44,840 nucleotides of DNA from Betaproteobacteria bacterium (GTDB lineage: Bacteria > Pseudomonadota > Gammaproteobacteria > Burkholderiales > Casimicrobiaceae): positions 1 through 44,840 of the forward strand of contig JAAFJI010000003.1 in the NCBI GenBank assembly GCA_013298045.1, read 5' to 3'. The notes beneath the pieces were generated by a model that was given only the letters and a program-made list of their open reading frames with translations, made no database searches and had not been told where the DNA came from. A program made the position numbers and the translations under genes. Shown here piece after piece: positions 1-11,734 of the stretch (position 1 is its first letter; each line of letters begins with the position of its first letter).

Positions 1-932
1 CCCACCGGACTGCAAAACGCCACGCCGCGCGCCGTCCAGCCGTTGAGTTGCAGCGTCCGATAGGTCATCTCGCTTCGGGTGTAGCGCTGAGTGTCCCCGA
101 GCGTTGCGTTGGTGAGCTTGTAGATCGGTTCGGTGCCGCTCGCGCAGACGCCCGCGGTGGGCACGAGCGCGCGGAAGGCAATGCCCTCGTCGGACCATTG
201 CGGATTGGCTCTCATCGCTGCGCACTCCGCTGCGTCTGCCGAGTAAGCGTGCGTGATGGTGGAGGCACGGAAGAAACGGCAGACGGGCGCAACGCCAGGC
301 GGCGCATCACCCACCGTCGCCCAAGCGCGGAAGTTGTCGTCAAGCAATGCGAAGCTCGCACCAATTCCTGGTGTTGCGCGAAGGAACTGCACTTCGTCCA
401 GCGACGCGGTCATAAAGTAGCGGCCGATTGGCATATAAGACAAGGTGCTTACGACCAATGTCGCACGTAAGCCCTCAACTCGAAGGATGAGCTGCCCGAT
501 CCCGGTGGACGGATGTCCCGCAGTACCAAGCGCACACCCACCGGGGGTTTGTACGTTTAAGCGGTAGTCACCCGGCGACGGCTTTGCGAAGCGCAGTTCT
601 GTTACCTCCGGAGGAGGCTTTACGTCGCTGATGCGCGCGGGATATGTTACTGATACGGTGAGTGTCGCACCGTCAACTCGCGCGCCATGTAACGAGAGTC
701 TGTAGAGCATCTCCGTGGCGCTGTAGCCAAACGCGAGGCTTGCGGCGCTCGTATCGACCGGCAATCGGATCACGGTAATGGCGTCGAGCATTAGCCCAGG
801 GAGCTCAGGATCAAGTAGAGTGCGTTGATTGGGATGGATGTACTCGCGGCAACCGAATTGCGCAGTGCTTTGGGCGCTAGCCATGCCCAGGAGGAACAAG
901 TACGCAATTGTGAATTGAGAAAAGCGTTTCAT
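1..932 (-). CDS. Exported DUF5648-like repeat protein, partial (3' end outside window)
   Basis: This open frame is missing from the ORF track because it has no stop inside the window. Reading the minus strand from ATG at 932 gives about 310 residues without a stop. It begins with a clear signal peptide (MKRFSQFTIAYLFLLGMASA, then QS), so the product is exported. A G-rich stretch (GGGGGG) 8-9 nt upstream may serve as ribosome binding site. The second half has the aromatic pattern of DUF5648 repeats: CRFFRAST, then HAYSADAAECAAM, then WSDEGIAFRAL, followed by a second imperfect copy (PIYKLTN ... RYTRSEM ... GWTARGVAFC). DUF5648 repeats occur in secreted and surface proteins of Burkholderiales and have no established function. 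The gene starts 13 nt after the subtilase stop on the same strand, so the two are probably co-transcribed. The C-terminus is unseen. Confidence 0.8.
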   Translation of the reverse strand, partial: MKRFSQFTIAYLFLLGMASAQSTAQFGCREYIHPNQRTLLDPELPGLMLDAITVIRLPVDTSAASLAFGYSATEMLYRLSLHGARVDGATLTVSVTYPARISDVKPPPEVTELRFAKPSPGDYRLNVQTPGGCALGTAGHPSTGIGQLILRVEGLRATLVVSTLSYMPIGRYFMTASLDEVQFLRATPGIGASFALLDDNFRAWATVGDAPPGVAPVCRFFRASTITHAYSADAAECAAMRANPQWSDEGIAFRALVPTAGVCASGTEPIYKLTNATLGDTQRYTRSEMTYRTLQLNGWTARGVAFCSPV

Positions 933-945
933 TGAAACCCCCCGT

Positions 946-3479
<2,534 letters not shown>

Positions 3480-3681
3480 CCGATGCTGCCCCCCGACCTT
3501 TGATGCACCGTTGGCAGAATCGTAGCGAGTAAATATGACAAATGAATTCGGGAATTCCTGTGTGCTGCGATAGGGTTTTCGCGGGTTGCGCACGAAGACT
3601 GCTTCGTTGGTCGCGCCGTTCGCAGCGCGCTTCGCCGGTTTATGCTTTACTGCAAACACTCAAGCATTCGTGAGGTCAATG

Positions 3682-4731
3682 ATGTTCGCCGCAGCCGTCA
3701 CCCGCTCCCTATTCACGCTTCTGTTTGCGTCGTTCACGGCGCTCGTTTTTGCGCAGACGCCCACACCTGCAACACCCGCCGCACCGGCGGCCGCTCCCGC
3801 ACCCAGCACGACAACGAACACGCCTCCGGGCGGCTATCCGAACAGACCAATTCGACTCATCGTGCCTTTTCCGCCTGGCGGCGCAACCGACATCATCGCG
3901 CGCGCGCTCGCGCAGAAATTAGTTGCACAGCTCGGACAGACGGTGATCGTCGAGAACCGGCCGGGTGCGGGCGGCACGCTCGGCAGCGGCGAGATGTTGA
4001 AAGCCGCACCGGATGGGTATAGCTTGTTGCTCGGCACGACATCGACGCATTCGATTGCGCCGCATCTTTATAAGAATCTCGGCTATGTCGCGGAGCGCGA
4101 TTTCACGCCAATCGCCGAGGTCGCGTCGGCCACCAGTGTGTTGGTGGTCACGCAAAACCTGCAAGCCGGTGACGTACGGCAGTTGATCGCGACGGCCAAA
4201 GCGCGCCCGGACGGACTCAACTACGCTTCAAGCGGCAGCGGCACCATTGTGCATTTACAGAGCGAGCTGTTTGCGCAGATGTCGGGCACGCGCATGACCC
4301 ATGTGCCATACAAAGGCACGGCGCTTGCGATACCTGATTTGGTGAGCGGACAGATTCATTTGATGTTCGATTCGATCATTTCGGCGCTGCCGCACATCAA
4401 GGGCGGCAAGGTGCGCGCGCTCGCCGTGACCTCGGCCAAGCGCTCGCCGCTGTTACCGGAGGTGCCAACGGTGATGGAATCCGGGCTGCCGGGCTACGAA
4501 GTCAATACCTACTTCGCGCTCTTCGCCCCGGCGAACACGCCGCGCGAGATCGCTGAAAAACTGCAAAGCGAAGTAGCCAAAGCGGTACAGAGCCCAGAGG
4601 TGCGCGAACGCTTCGCCTCGCAGGGCGCGGAGGTTGTTGGCGGCAAACCCGAAGCGCTCGCGACGCTTGTGAAAAGCGAAGCGCAGAAATGGAAGCGAGT
4701 CATCGATGCGGCGCAGGTGAGGCTGGATTGA
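3682..4731 (+). CDS. Bug/TctC-family periplasmic solute-binding receptor
   Basis: Tripartite tricarboxylate transporter receptor of the Bug family, about 349 residues. These periplasmic proteins bind small carboxylates or related solutes and hand them to a TctAB permease. The chosen ATG at 3682 has GAGG 6 nt upstream; an ATG at 3679 and an upstream extension to 3586 are also in frame. It starts with a signal peptide (FAAAVTRSLFTLLFASFTAL), then an Ala/Pro/Thr linker. Family signatures follow: YPNRPIRLIVPFPPGGATD, VIVENRPGAGGTLG, APDGYSLLLGTTSTH and THVPYKGTALAIPDL. Length and motifs are typical. No tctA or tctB lies nearby, so it is an orphan receptor, as is common in Burkholderiales. It is transcribed divergently from the subtilase. 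The ligand cannot be inferred. Confidence 0.88.
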   Translation: MFAAAVTRSLFTLLFASFTALVFAQTPTPATPAAPAAAPAPSTTTNTPPGGYPNRPIRLIVPFPPGGATDIIARALAQKLVAQLGQTVIVENRPGAGGTLGSGEMLKAAPDGYSLLLGTTSTHSIAPHLYKNLGYVAERDFTPIAEVASATSVLVVTQNLQAGDVRQLIATAKARPDGLNYASSGSGTIVHLQSELFAQMSGTRMTHVPYKGTALAIPDLVSGQIHLMFDSIISALPHIKGGKVRALAVTSAKRSPLLPEVPTVMESGLPGYEVNTYFALFAPANTPREIAEKLQSEVAKAVQSPEVRERFASQGAEVVGGKPEALATLVKSEAQKWKRVIDAAQVRLD

Positions 4732-5002
4732 GTGGATCGTTGCTTCGCACCGCGAACAGATCGCCGCGAAGGCGCGCAATCATGAGATCCGTTCATACCC
4801 TGTACAACACTTCTTATATTCGCCCTGTTAAATAATATTAAATTGCACTTAACGTGCGATATTGATAATGCACAAAAATTAATAAATTGTCATATTTGAT
4901 GGGGCAATCGCTGAGTTCTCTGTATTGATCCGTTCGTGGTTGTCGCAATTTCCGAATTCGTCGCGTCTTAACCGACACGACCGTTCAAAAGAGACTTCGA
5001 TC

Positions 5003-6160
5003 ATGGATGCACTGGCTCGCTCGTCCGTTCGCACGCCTTCCAGCGATAGCGCGATCATTCGTACTGCGGCTCGCTTTTCGAGCAACGCTTACGCTTACAG
5101 TTTGCCTGGCGCAATGGTCGTGCCGCGCTCTACGAGCGTGCGCACACAGGGTGCTACGGTGCTACCGCTGCGGGCGGTGGGGTCGAATGAGACCGGCGCG
5201 ACCAGTGCGTCGGCGGACACACCACGAAGCCTCCTAATTACCGACGCGGCCTGCGACCTGCCGAGTGACTGGCTCGCCGCAAACGGTGTGACCGTGTTGC
5301 CGATCAAAATCCATGTCGATGGCGAGCAGTTCATTGATGCGCACAATGAGTACGAGACGCTCGAATTTTTTCGCAAAGACATCGCGCATAAAGGCTATCG
5401 CGCGCAGAGCGAGCCGCTAAGCGCCGTCGAAACGCGCGACTTCGTGCAGTCCTCGCTGCGCAAAGGTATCGACTATGTGATCGAAATTGCCATTGCCGCC
5501 AGTCGCAGCAAGATCTATATGAACTCTCTGGCAGCGGCGCAAAATCTGATGCTGGTGCACGGACGTGCGCGCCGCAGCATGGGTATTCACGATCCGTTCA
5601 AGATGTGGGTGATTGACTCGGAAACCGTGTTCGCCGGTCAAGGCGTGATCGTTGCCGAAGCGGTGCGCCAAATGCGAGCGGGGCTCCCACCCGAGCGGCT
5701 GGTGCAGCATCTCGATACCCTGCGCCATCATGTGCACACGCTGGTGGTGCCCAAAGATTTGTTCTATCTCTATTCGCGTGCGAAAGCCAAGGGCGACAAC
5801 TCGGTGGGCTGGTTCACTTATAACCTTGGCAAAGCGCTCGACATCAAGGCGGTCGTGCATGCGCACGCGGGCAAAACCGAGCCGTGCATGAAGGTGCGCG
5901 GGTTCGACGACGCGGTGAAACGGGTTTTCGACATTGCGGCGAAGAAGGTGCGCGAGGGACTTCTCACGCCGCAGGTGTGCGTGAGCTACGCGGGCGACGT
6001 GAACGAGGTGCGCGAATGGCTGCCGTTCGTCGCGCTCGAAACACTTTGTACGCGACGCGGCATCACGCTGCATCTGTCGGCGATGAGCATGACCGGTGGT
6101 ATCAACGTCGGCGCGGGCGCGCTCTCGGTTGCCTTTGCCTGTCCGTCGCTCGAACTGTAG
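5003..6160 (+). CDS. DegV family protein (fatty-acid binding) with N-terminal extension
   Basis: The DegV domain begins near residue 77 with RSLLITDAACDLPSDW, matching the usual DegV start (I-x-D-S/A-x-x-D-L). It runs to the C-terminus through GYRAQSEPLSAVETRDF, SRSKIYMNSLAAAQN and MTGGINVGAGALSVAF. DegV/FakB proteins bind a fatty acid in a pocket; FakB delivers it to the kinase FakA. No FakA-like DhaL-domain gene is present here. The product is about 385 residues, roughly 90-100 longer than the family norm because of a Ser/Ala/Arg-rich N-terminal segment that I do not recognise. ATG 5003 is preferred; the ORF track start at 4925 is a TTG without support. The upstream 4,800-4,990 stretch is AT-rich and probably holds the promoter. 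Confidence 0.85.
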   Translation: MDALARSSVRTPSSDSAIIRTAARFSSNAYAYSLPGAMVVPRSTSVRTQGATVLPLRAVGSNETGATSASADTPRSLLITDAACDLPSDWLAANGVTVLPIKIHVDGEQFIDAHNEYETLEFFRKDIAHKGYRAQSEPLSAVETRDFVQSSLRKGIDYVIEIAIAASRSKIYMNSLAAAQNLMLVHGRARRSMGIHDPFKMWVIDSETVFAGQGVIVAEAVRQMRAGLPPERLVQHLDTLRHHVHTLVVPKDLFYLYSRAKAKGDNSVGWFTYNLGKALDIKAVVHAHAGKTEPCMKVRGFDDAVKRVFDIAAKKVREGLLTPQVCVSYAGDVNEVREWLPFVALETLCTRRGITLHLSAMSMTGGINVGAGALSVAFACPSLEL

Positions 6161-6306
6161 GCGAGGTGCCTCGCGAGATGCCGGAAAACGGGCGCGTCAC
6201 GACCCATGCTAAACACGCATCGCAGCGACAGAAATCGCGCCTAGAATCCAGCGTTGACATGCGCTTGCACCCGGCTTAAGCGCAAACGCACTCTGGAGGA
6301 TTCACA

Positions 6307-7266
6307 ATGAAACGCACACTACTCGCGGCGCTGATCGGTGCCGTCGGCTTGGCGGCGGCAGGCAACGCCGCCGCGCAAACTTTTTTCCGTATCAATACCG
6401 GCGGCACGGCTGGCACCTATTACCCAATTGGTGGTTTGATTGCCAACGCGATTTCGCAACCGGCGGTGCCCAATCTTGTTGCGACAGCGGTCGCATCGAA
6501 CGGCTCGGTGGCGAACGTGAACGCGATTGCAGGCGGCGGCGCGGAGAGCGGTTTTTCGCAAGCCGACGTTGCGTTTTGGGCATTCACCGGCACCGGCACC
6601 TTCGAAGGCAAACCGAAAGTCGCCGATCTTCGGTTGATCGCGAATTTGTATCCCGAGAGTTTTCATCTCGTGGTGCGCAAGGGCGCGAATATCAAAACGA
6701 TTGCAGATCTGAAAGGCAAGCGCGTATCGCTTGACGAGCCAGGTTCGGGCACGCTGGTAAACGCGCGCGCGATTTTGGCTGCGTACGGCATCACCGAAAA
6801 AGACATCAAGGTTGAAAACTTGAAACCAAATGCGGCTGGCGAGAAAGTAAAAGACAACTCGCTCGATGCCTTCTTCTTTGTCGGCGGCTATCCTGCCGGC
6901 GCGATTGCCGAGCTTGCGGCGACCGGCGGCATCGACATCCTGTCGATCACCGGTCCCGAAGCCGACAAGCTCACCAAGCAGTTCGGCTTCTACGCAGCAG
7001 ATACGATTCCGGCCGAGACCTATAAAGGCGTTGGCGCAGTGAAGACGCTCGCGGTCGGTGCGCAGTGGGTGACGAGCGCTAAGCAAGACACAACACTTGT
7101 TTACAACATCACCAAAGCACTTTGGAACGACAACACGCGCAAAGCGCTCGATTCGGGTCATGCCAAAGGTAAATCGATTGTGCGTCAAAACGCGATTGCA
7201 GGCGCGGGCATCCCAATTCATCCGGGCGCGGAAAAGTTCTACAAAGAAGTTGGATTGTTGAAATAG
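6307..7266 (+). CDS. TAXI-family TRAP transporter solute-binding protein
   Basis: Periplasmic receptor of a TAXI-type TRAP transporter, 319 residues. It starts with a signal peptide (MKRTLLAALIGAVGLAAAGNAAAQ) and GGAGG lies 6 nt before the ATG. The TAXI signature is clear: FFRINTGGTAGTYYPIGGLI, later YPESFHLVVRKG, LKGKRVSLDEPGSGT and DAFFFVGGYPAGAIAELA. These receptors bind small carboxylates or amino-acid-like ligands and deliver them to the fused TRAP permease encoded just downstream at 7407. A strong hairpin with a T-tract separates the two genes, which suggests the receptor is made in excess over the permease. The specific substrate is not readable from the sequence. Confidence 0.92.
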   Translation: MKRTLLAALIGAVGLAAAGNAAAQTFFRINTGGTAGTYYPIGGLIANAISQPAVPNLVATAVASNGSVANVNAIAGGGAESGFSQADVAFWAFTGTGTFEGKPKVADLRLIANLYPESFHLVVRKGANIKTIADLKGKRVSLDEPGSGTLVNARAILAAYGITEKDIKVENLKPNAAGEKVKDNSLDAFFFVGGYPAGAIAELAATGGIDILSITGPEADKLTKQFGFYAADTIPAETYKGVGAVKTLAVGAQWVTSAKQDTTLVYNITKALWNDNTRKALDSGHAKGKSIVRQNAIAGAGIPIHPGAEKFYKEVGLLK

Positions 7267-7290
7267 GGATTCGATTGATTGATCGATGAC

Positions 7291-7318
7291 AAAGGCCGCC
7301 GCTTACGCGGCCTTTTTA
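7291..7318 (+). terminator. Rho-independent terminator / attenuator between TAXI receptor and permease
   Basis: Perfect 9-bp stem AAAGGCCGC / GCGGCCTTT with a 7-nt loop (CGCTTAC), continued by TTATT. It begins 24 nt after the receptor stop and lies inside what is functionally one transport operon, so it may be a partial terminator or an mRNA stabiliser. Confidence 0.8.
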
Positions 7319-7328
7319 TTGGCGCAAC

Positions 7329-7401
7329 TGAAAGCGCGCGCTTGCGTGCGACAAAACTGTTGCGATTAAAAGTTGCTTTTCGCGCGCAAGCGCGCTCCTA
7401 C
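7329..7401. repeat. REPIN-like inverted pair (family A: GTAGGAGCGCGCTTGCGCGCGAAAA)
   Basis: The right arm (7377-7401, TTTTCGCGCGCAAGCGCGC then TCCTAC) is the exact reverse complement of a 25-nt element at 26461-26485. The left arm (about 7329-7355, AAGCGCGCGCTTGCGTGCGA) is a degenerate inverted copy. Each arm is itself palindromic. This matches REP-type elements seen between genes in many proteobacteria. Confidence 0.7.
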
Positions 7402-7406
7402 CGGGA

Positions 7407-9575
7407 ATGATGATGAGCGCCACAATCGACGAAAAAACCGTCGCCGAACTTGAATCGAAATACGACAGCGAAATGCGCTTTCGACCGATGGTGACCACGG
7501 CGCTGAAAACGGTGACGTTTCTGCTGATCGCGCTGTCGATCTTTCACTATTACACGGCGGGCTTCGGGCTCTTGCGCGAAGCGACGCATCGCGGCGTGCA
7601 TCTCGCGTTCGTGATGGGTTTAATCTTTCTCGTCTTCGCGTTCAATAAGAAGCAAGCGGCACAGCAAGCATCGAGTTGGCATCATCCATTCGGGTTGCCG
7701 CTCTACGATTGGGTGCTCGCGATTCTTGCCGTCGCGGCCTCGCTCTACATTCCCTACGTTTTCGACGATCTCGCGTTTCGCATCGGCAACCCCGACACGA
7801 TGGATGTGGTGATGGGCACAATCATGATCGTGCTCTTGCTCGAAGCGACGCGTCGTTCGATGGGTTGGCCGCTGCCGATCATCGCGATGGTGTTCATGGT
7901 CTACGCGATGTTTGGGCCGTACTTTCCGGGGCTCTTGAAACACGCTGGCGCGAGCTGGTCGCAGGTCGTTAATCATCAGTATTTGACAAGCCAGGGTGTG
8001 TACGGCATCGCGGTCGGCGTGGTTGCGACCTACGTCTTTCACTTCGTGCTGTTTGGTGTGCTTGCAACGCGCATCGGACTCGGGCAATTGTTCTTGGACG
8101 TTGCCTCTGCGTTCGCAGGAAAATACGCAGGCGGACCCGCAAAGGTGAGCGTGTTCGGCTCAGCGATGTTCGGCATGCTCTCCGGCTCATCCGTTGCCAA
8201 TGCAGTGACCGTCGGTTCTCTCACAATTCCGGCGATGATTCGCGTCGGTTATCCGCGTCACTTTGCAGGCGCGGTCGAAGCGGCCGCCTCGACGGGCGGA
8301 CAGATCACGCCGCCGATCATGGGCGCGGCAGCGTTTTTGATGATTGAATTTCTCGCGCTGCCGTATTCGACGATTGTGATCGCAGCGATCGTTCCGGCCT
8401 TCATGCATTTCTTCGGTGTGTTCTGGCAGGTGCATTTCGAAGCGAAACGCACCGGTTTGCGCGGCCTCACGCCGGACGAATTGCCAAGCGTGCGCGAGAG
8501 TTTCAAGAAGCGCTGGCCGACCTTGATTCCGCTTGTGTTGCTCGTTGGCACCTTGATGAGCGGGTTCACTCCATACGTTTCCGCATTCGCTGGGATCACG
8601 AGCTGCATCATCGTCGGCATGACCACGAGCGAAGCGCGCAACACACCGCGCGGTCTCGCAATCATGGCGGCGCTTCACGTCGTGCTTGCGATCGTGATTT
8701 CAGGCAAGCTTGAAGACTACGGTCTTGCCTTGTTCGCAGTCGGCGCGATAGCGCTCATCGCAGCGCTCAAGTGGCTCGATTTGCCGTCGCGCTTCACGCG
8801 TGCGGAATTGATCGATGCGTTTTCGACGGGGGCAAAGTACGCTCTCGCAGTAGGCGCGGCGGCGGGTACCGTCGGCCTCGTGATTGGTGTGGTCACACTC
8901 ACCGGTGTCGGCTTCAAAGTGAGCTACATCGTGAACACTGCAGCCGGCGCGATGGCGAGCTTCTTCATCGAGTTTTTGCCGACGTGGCTCGTAAGTGCGA
9001 ACGGCTTGAAACTACTCTGTGCTCTCTTCATGACCGGCCTCGTGTGCATCATCATGGGCTGCGGGATTCCGACGACCGCGAACTACATCATCATGGTCAC
9101 CATCGCCGCGCCCGCGCTCGTGCAAATGGGCGTCGAGCCGATCGTCGCGCACTTCTTCGTGTTCTATTACGGCGTGCTCGCCGACATCACGCCCCCGGTC
9201 GCACTCGCGGCGTATGCGGCGGCGGGCATGGCGAATTCCGATCCCTTCAAAACCGGCAACACTGCGTTTCGATTGGGTTTGGGTAAGGCGCTCGTGCCCT
9301 TCGTGTTCGTGTTCTCGCCCGCGCTCTTGCTCGTCACCAAAGGCTTCACCTGGAGCGCGTTCGCCGTGGTGTTCGTTGCCTGCATTTGCAGCATCATGCT
9401 GCTCGCGGCTGCGCTCTCTCGCTTTCTGTTGGTAGAGATGAAGGGCTGGGAGCGAGGGCTTGCCATTGCAGGGGCGCTCGTAATGATCGCGCCGGGTACG
9501 ACGATGCTGATGATTGGGATCGCAACGGTCTCACCGATGCTCGTGTCGCAGTGGTTGCGATCTCGACGCGCTTGA
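7407..9575 (+). CDS. TRAP transporter fused permease (DctQ-DctM fusion), TAXI type
   Basis: Large inner-membrane protein of 722 residues with many hydrophobic segments. The N-terminal part (to about residue 210) corresponds to the small 4-TM DctQ-like subunit, and the rest to the 12-TM DctM domain that drives Na+-coupled uptake. Typical DctM sequences are visible: VFGSAMFGMLSGSSVANAVT, GAVEAAASTGGQITPPIMGA, FIMGCGIPTTANYI-like text (IIMGCGIPTTANYIIMVT) and GVLADITPPVALAAYAAAGM. It forms a two-component TRAP system with the TAXI receptor at 6307. Three consecutive ATG codons (7407, 7410, 7413) could each start translation. The 140-nt gap to the receptor gene holds a terminator-like hairpin and a REPIN. 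Length is slightly above the family norm. Confidence 0.93.
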   Translation: MMMSATIDEKTVAELESKYDSEMRFRPMVTTALKTVTFLLIALSIFHYYTAGFGLLREATHRGVHLAFVMGLIFLVFAFNKKQAAQQASSWHHPFGLPLYDWVLAILAVAASLYIPYVFDDLAFRIGNPDTMDVVMGTIMIVLLLEATRRSMGWPLPIIAMVFMVYAMFGPYFPGLLKHAGASWSQVVNHQYLTSQGVYGIAVGVVATYVFHFVLFGVLATRIGLGQLFLDVASAFAGKYAGGPAKVSVFGSAMFGMLSGSSVANAVTVGSLTIPAMIRVGYPRHFAGAVEAAASTGGQITPPIMGAAAFLMIEFLALPYSTIVIAAIVPAFMHFFGVFWQVHFEAKRTGLRGLTPDELPSVRESFKKRWPTLIPLVLLVGTLMSGFTPYVSAFAGITSCIIVGMTTSEARNTPRGLAIMAALHVVLAIVISGKLEDYGLALFAVGAIALIAALKWLDLPSRFTRAELIDAFSTGAKYALAVGAAAGTVGLVIGVVTLTGVGFKVSYIVNTAAGAMASFFIEFLPTWLVSANGLKLLCALFMTGLVCIIMGCGIPTTANYIIMVTIAAPALVQMGVEPIVAHFFVFYYGVLADITPPVALAAYAAAGMANSDPFKTGNTAFRLGLGKALVPFVFVFSPALLLVTKGFTWSAFAVVFVACICSIMLLAAALSRFLLVEMKGWERGLAIAGALVMIAPGTTMLMIGIATVSPMLVSQWLRSRRA

Positions 9576-9787
9576 AATAAGTCTACGCCGCGATTGACTA
9601 ATAGCAATATGTTTTATTGCCGCATAAAATCTATATAAGGCGACAGTTTATTTATAACTTGATAAAAAGTCGAAAAGCCATAAAATCCTTATTTCATAAG
9701 GCAATACAATGAGGTGTTGAATCTCGCTCTTTTTGCAAGACGCGATGGCGCGCCCGAACAACCCCACGCCAAGCGCCGCCACCTCGC
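9576..9787. other. AT-rich convergent intergenic gap, no gene seen
   Basis: About 210 nt between the TRAP permease and the FadJ stop codons. It is markedly AT-rich compared with its neighbours and contains a small palindrome (CCTTATTTCATAAGG). I see no ORF, tRNA or convincing T-tract terminator. Confidence 0.5.
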
Positions 9788-11725
9788 TTAAGCGTGACGC
9801 GTCGCGCGTTGAAAATTGATCGGTCCACCGCGAAACGGAGCGAAGCCGCAGCCGAAGATCGCGCCCGCGTCAGCGTGATCGGGGTTCGTCACGACGCCTT
9901 CGGCGAGCGCTTTGTTCGCTTCATTCAACATCGGTTGAATCAAGCGATCGGTGAGTCCGGTCGGCACTGCGCCTGCTGAATTTTTCTGTGCTTTGCCGTT
10001 GACCCAGGTGTAGAAACCTTTGCCTGTTTTCTTGCCAAGCGATTTCGCTTCCAGCAGCGATTGCAGTTTCTGCGGCGCCTTCGCATCGGGTGTCACCGTT
10101 TGACCAACCGCAGCGCAGACATCGAGTCCAACCACATCGGCTAGCTCAATTGGCCCCATCGGCATACCAAACGCGAGCGCGGCTTCGTCGATGATCTCCG
10201 CTGCAATGCCTTCGTCGAGACAACGCATCGCCTCACCGAGATAGGGCGCGAGAATACGATTCACCCAAAAGCCCGGCGCGCTCTTGCATGCGAGCGGCAG
10301 TTTGTCGATTTGATCGACGAAGGCGGTGGCTTTTCTAGCGACCTCTGGATCGGTTTGCGCACCACTGATGACTTCAACAAGCATCATCTGCGCAACCGGA
10401 TTGAAGAAATGAATGCCGACCAAGCGCGAAGGTTCTTTGAGCGCCGTTGCGATTTGTTCGAGCGGAATCGATGAGGTGTTAGTTGCGAGCACCGCGTCGG
10501 GTCTCGCTTTCGCTTCGAGCTCGGCGAATACTTTTTGCTTGACGCTCAAGTTCTCGACGATCGCTTCGATGATGACATCGGCTTTCGTCGCGCCGTCGCC
10601 CGTGGTGTCGGGTTGTAGTAAGTCCATCGCATCGCGAATGCGACGTTCATCGCGCAGACGCTTCTTGTACATCTCAGCCGCGCGCTTGATCGCAGGCGCG
10701 ATGCGCGCGGCATCCAAGTCTTGCAAGGTCACGCGAATGCCGCGCAGCGCGCACCACGCCGCGATGTCGCCGCCCATCACGCCCGCGCCGATCACGTGCA
10801 CGTGTTGCGCCTTGAAGTCGATCCCTTTAGCTTGCGCCTTCAATTGCTCGCGCAAGCCGAACACGCGAATCAAGTTCATCGCAGTGGGGTGCGAAATCAG
10901 CGAGCGAACTGAGCAGGCTTCGTCGGCGCTCGGCTTGTGCACATCGCCGTTGTACTTCTGCCAAAGATCGATGATCGCGTACGGCGATGGATAGTGTTCG
11001 CGACGCGCTTTCTTGGCAACCGTTTTCTTTGCTTGCGACGCGACGAAACTGCGCAAGAAACCGTTGGTCAACATGTTTTGCGCAAATGACAATTTGCGAA
11101 CCGGCGGCTGCGCTTTGAGCACACCAATCGCCGTGTTCCACATGATGCGAGGCGGCACGGCTTCATCGACAAGTCCGAGCTTTTTCGCGGTTTTTGCGCT
11201 CGCGGTTTTTCCGGCAAGCAAGTAATCCATCGCCGCAGGTGCGCCGATCAATTGCGGTAAACGCTTCACACCGCCCCAGCCCGGGAGAATACCGAGCATC
11301 ACCTCAGGCAAACCGAGCTTCGTCGAGGGCATATCGACTGCAACGCGATAACGACAAGCAAGCGCCAATTCAAGACCGCCGCCAAGCGCGAACCCGTTGA
11401 TAAGCGCGAGCGTGGGGTACTTGGTATTCGCAAGTCGCTCGTACACGTCGTAGCCGCGCTTCACCAGCGCTTCTGCAGCATTAAGATCGTTCGTCTTGCC
11501 GATTTCGACAAACTCGTTCACGTTCGCGCCCGCAATAAAGCCCGAGGTTTTTTCGCTATAGAACACAACGGATTTCGGTGGTTCTTTTTCGAAATGATCG
11601 AGCAGGGAATTCAGTTCGTCGAGCACCGGGGTGCCCATCGTGTTCACCGATTCGCCTGCGACATCGATGCCGACCCAGGTGATTTGGCTGTCGTCGGCGC
11701 GGAGTTTGAAGTGTGTGAGGTTCAT
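9788..11725 (-). CDS. fadJ: FadJ-like bifunctional enoyl-CoA hydratase / 3-hydroxyacyl-CoA dehydrogenase
   Basis: Multifunctional beta-oxidation enzyme, 645 residues. It hydrates trans-2-enoyl-CoA and oxidises the resulting 3-hydroxyacyl-CoA with NAD+. The N-terminal crotonase domain shows the CoA/oxyanion segments TSGFIAGANVNEF and GFALGGGLELALACRYR, then GLPEVMLGILPGWGGVKRL. The dehydrogenase Rossmann motif is VHVIGAGVMGGDIAAWCALR (around residue 310), followed by VGIHFFNPVAQMMLVEVI and the C-terminal helical domain ending GCGFAPFRGGP. It is about 60-70 residues shorter than E. coli FadJ, mainly at the C-terminus. It lies downstream of the thiolase and TetR genes on the same strand, so it completes the operon. 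The 175-nt gap to the thiolase contains a REPIN. The fadB name is equally possible. Confidence 0.9.
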   Translation of the reverse strand: MNLTHFKLRADDSQITWVGIDVAGESVNTMGTPVLDELNSLLDHFEKEPPKSVVFYSEKTSGFIAGANVNEFVEIGKTNDLNAAEALVKRGYDVYERLANTKYPTLALINGFALGGGLELALACRYRVAVDMPSTKLGLPEVMLGILPGWGGVKRLPQLIGAPAAMDYLLAGKTASAKTAKKLGLVDEAVPPRIMWNTAIGVLKAQPPVRKLSFAQNMLTNGFLRSFVASQAKKTVAKKARREHYPSPYAIIDLWQKYNGDVHKPSADEACSVRSLISHPTAMNLIRVFGLREQLKAQAKGIDFKAQHVHVIGAGVMGGDIAAWCALRGIRVTLQDLDAARIAPAIKRAAEMYKKRLRDERRIRDAMDLLQPDTTGDGATKADVIIEAIVENLSVKQKVFAELEAKARPDAVLATNTSSIPLEQIATALKEPSRLVGIHFFNPVAQMMLVEVISGAQTDPEVARKATAFVDQIDKLPLACKSAPGFWVNRILAPYLGEAMRCLDEGIAAEIIDEAALAFGMPMGPIELADVVGLDVCAAVGQTVTPDAKAPQKLQSLLEAKSLGKKTGKGFYTWVNGKAQKNSAGAVPTGLTDRLIQPMLNEANKALAEGVVTNPDHADAGAIFGCGFAPFRGGPINFQRATRHA

Positions 11726-11734
11726 AGTCTTCGG

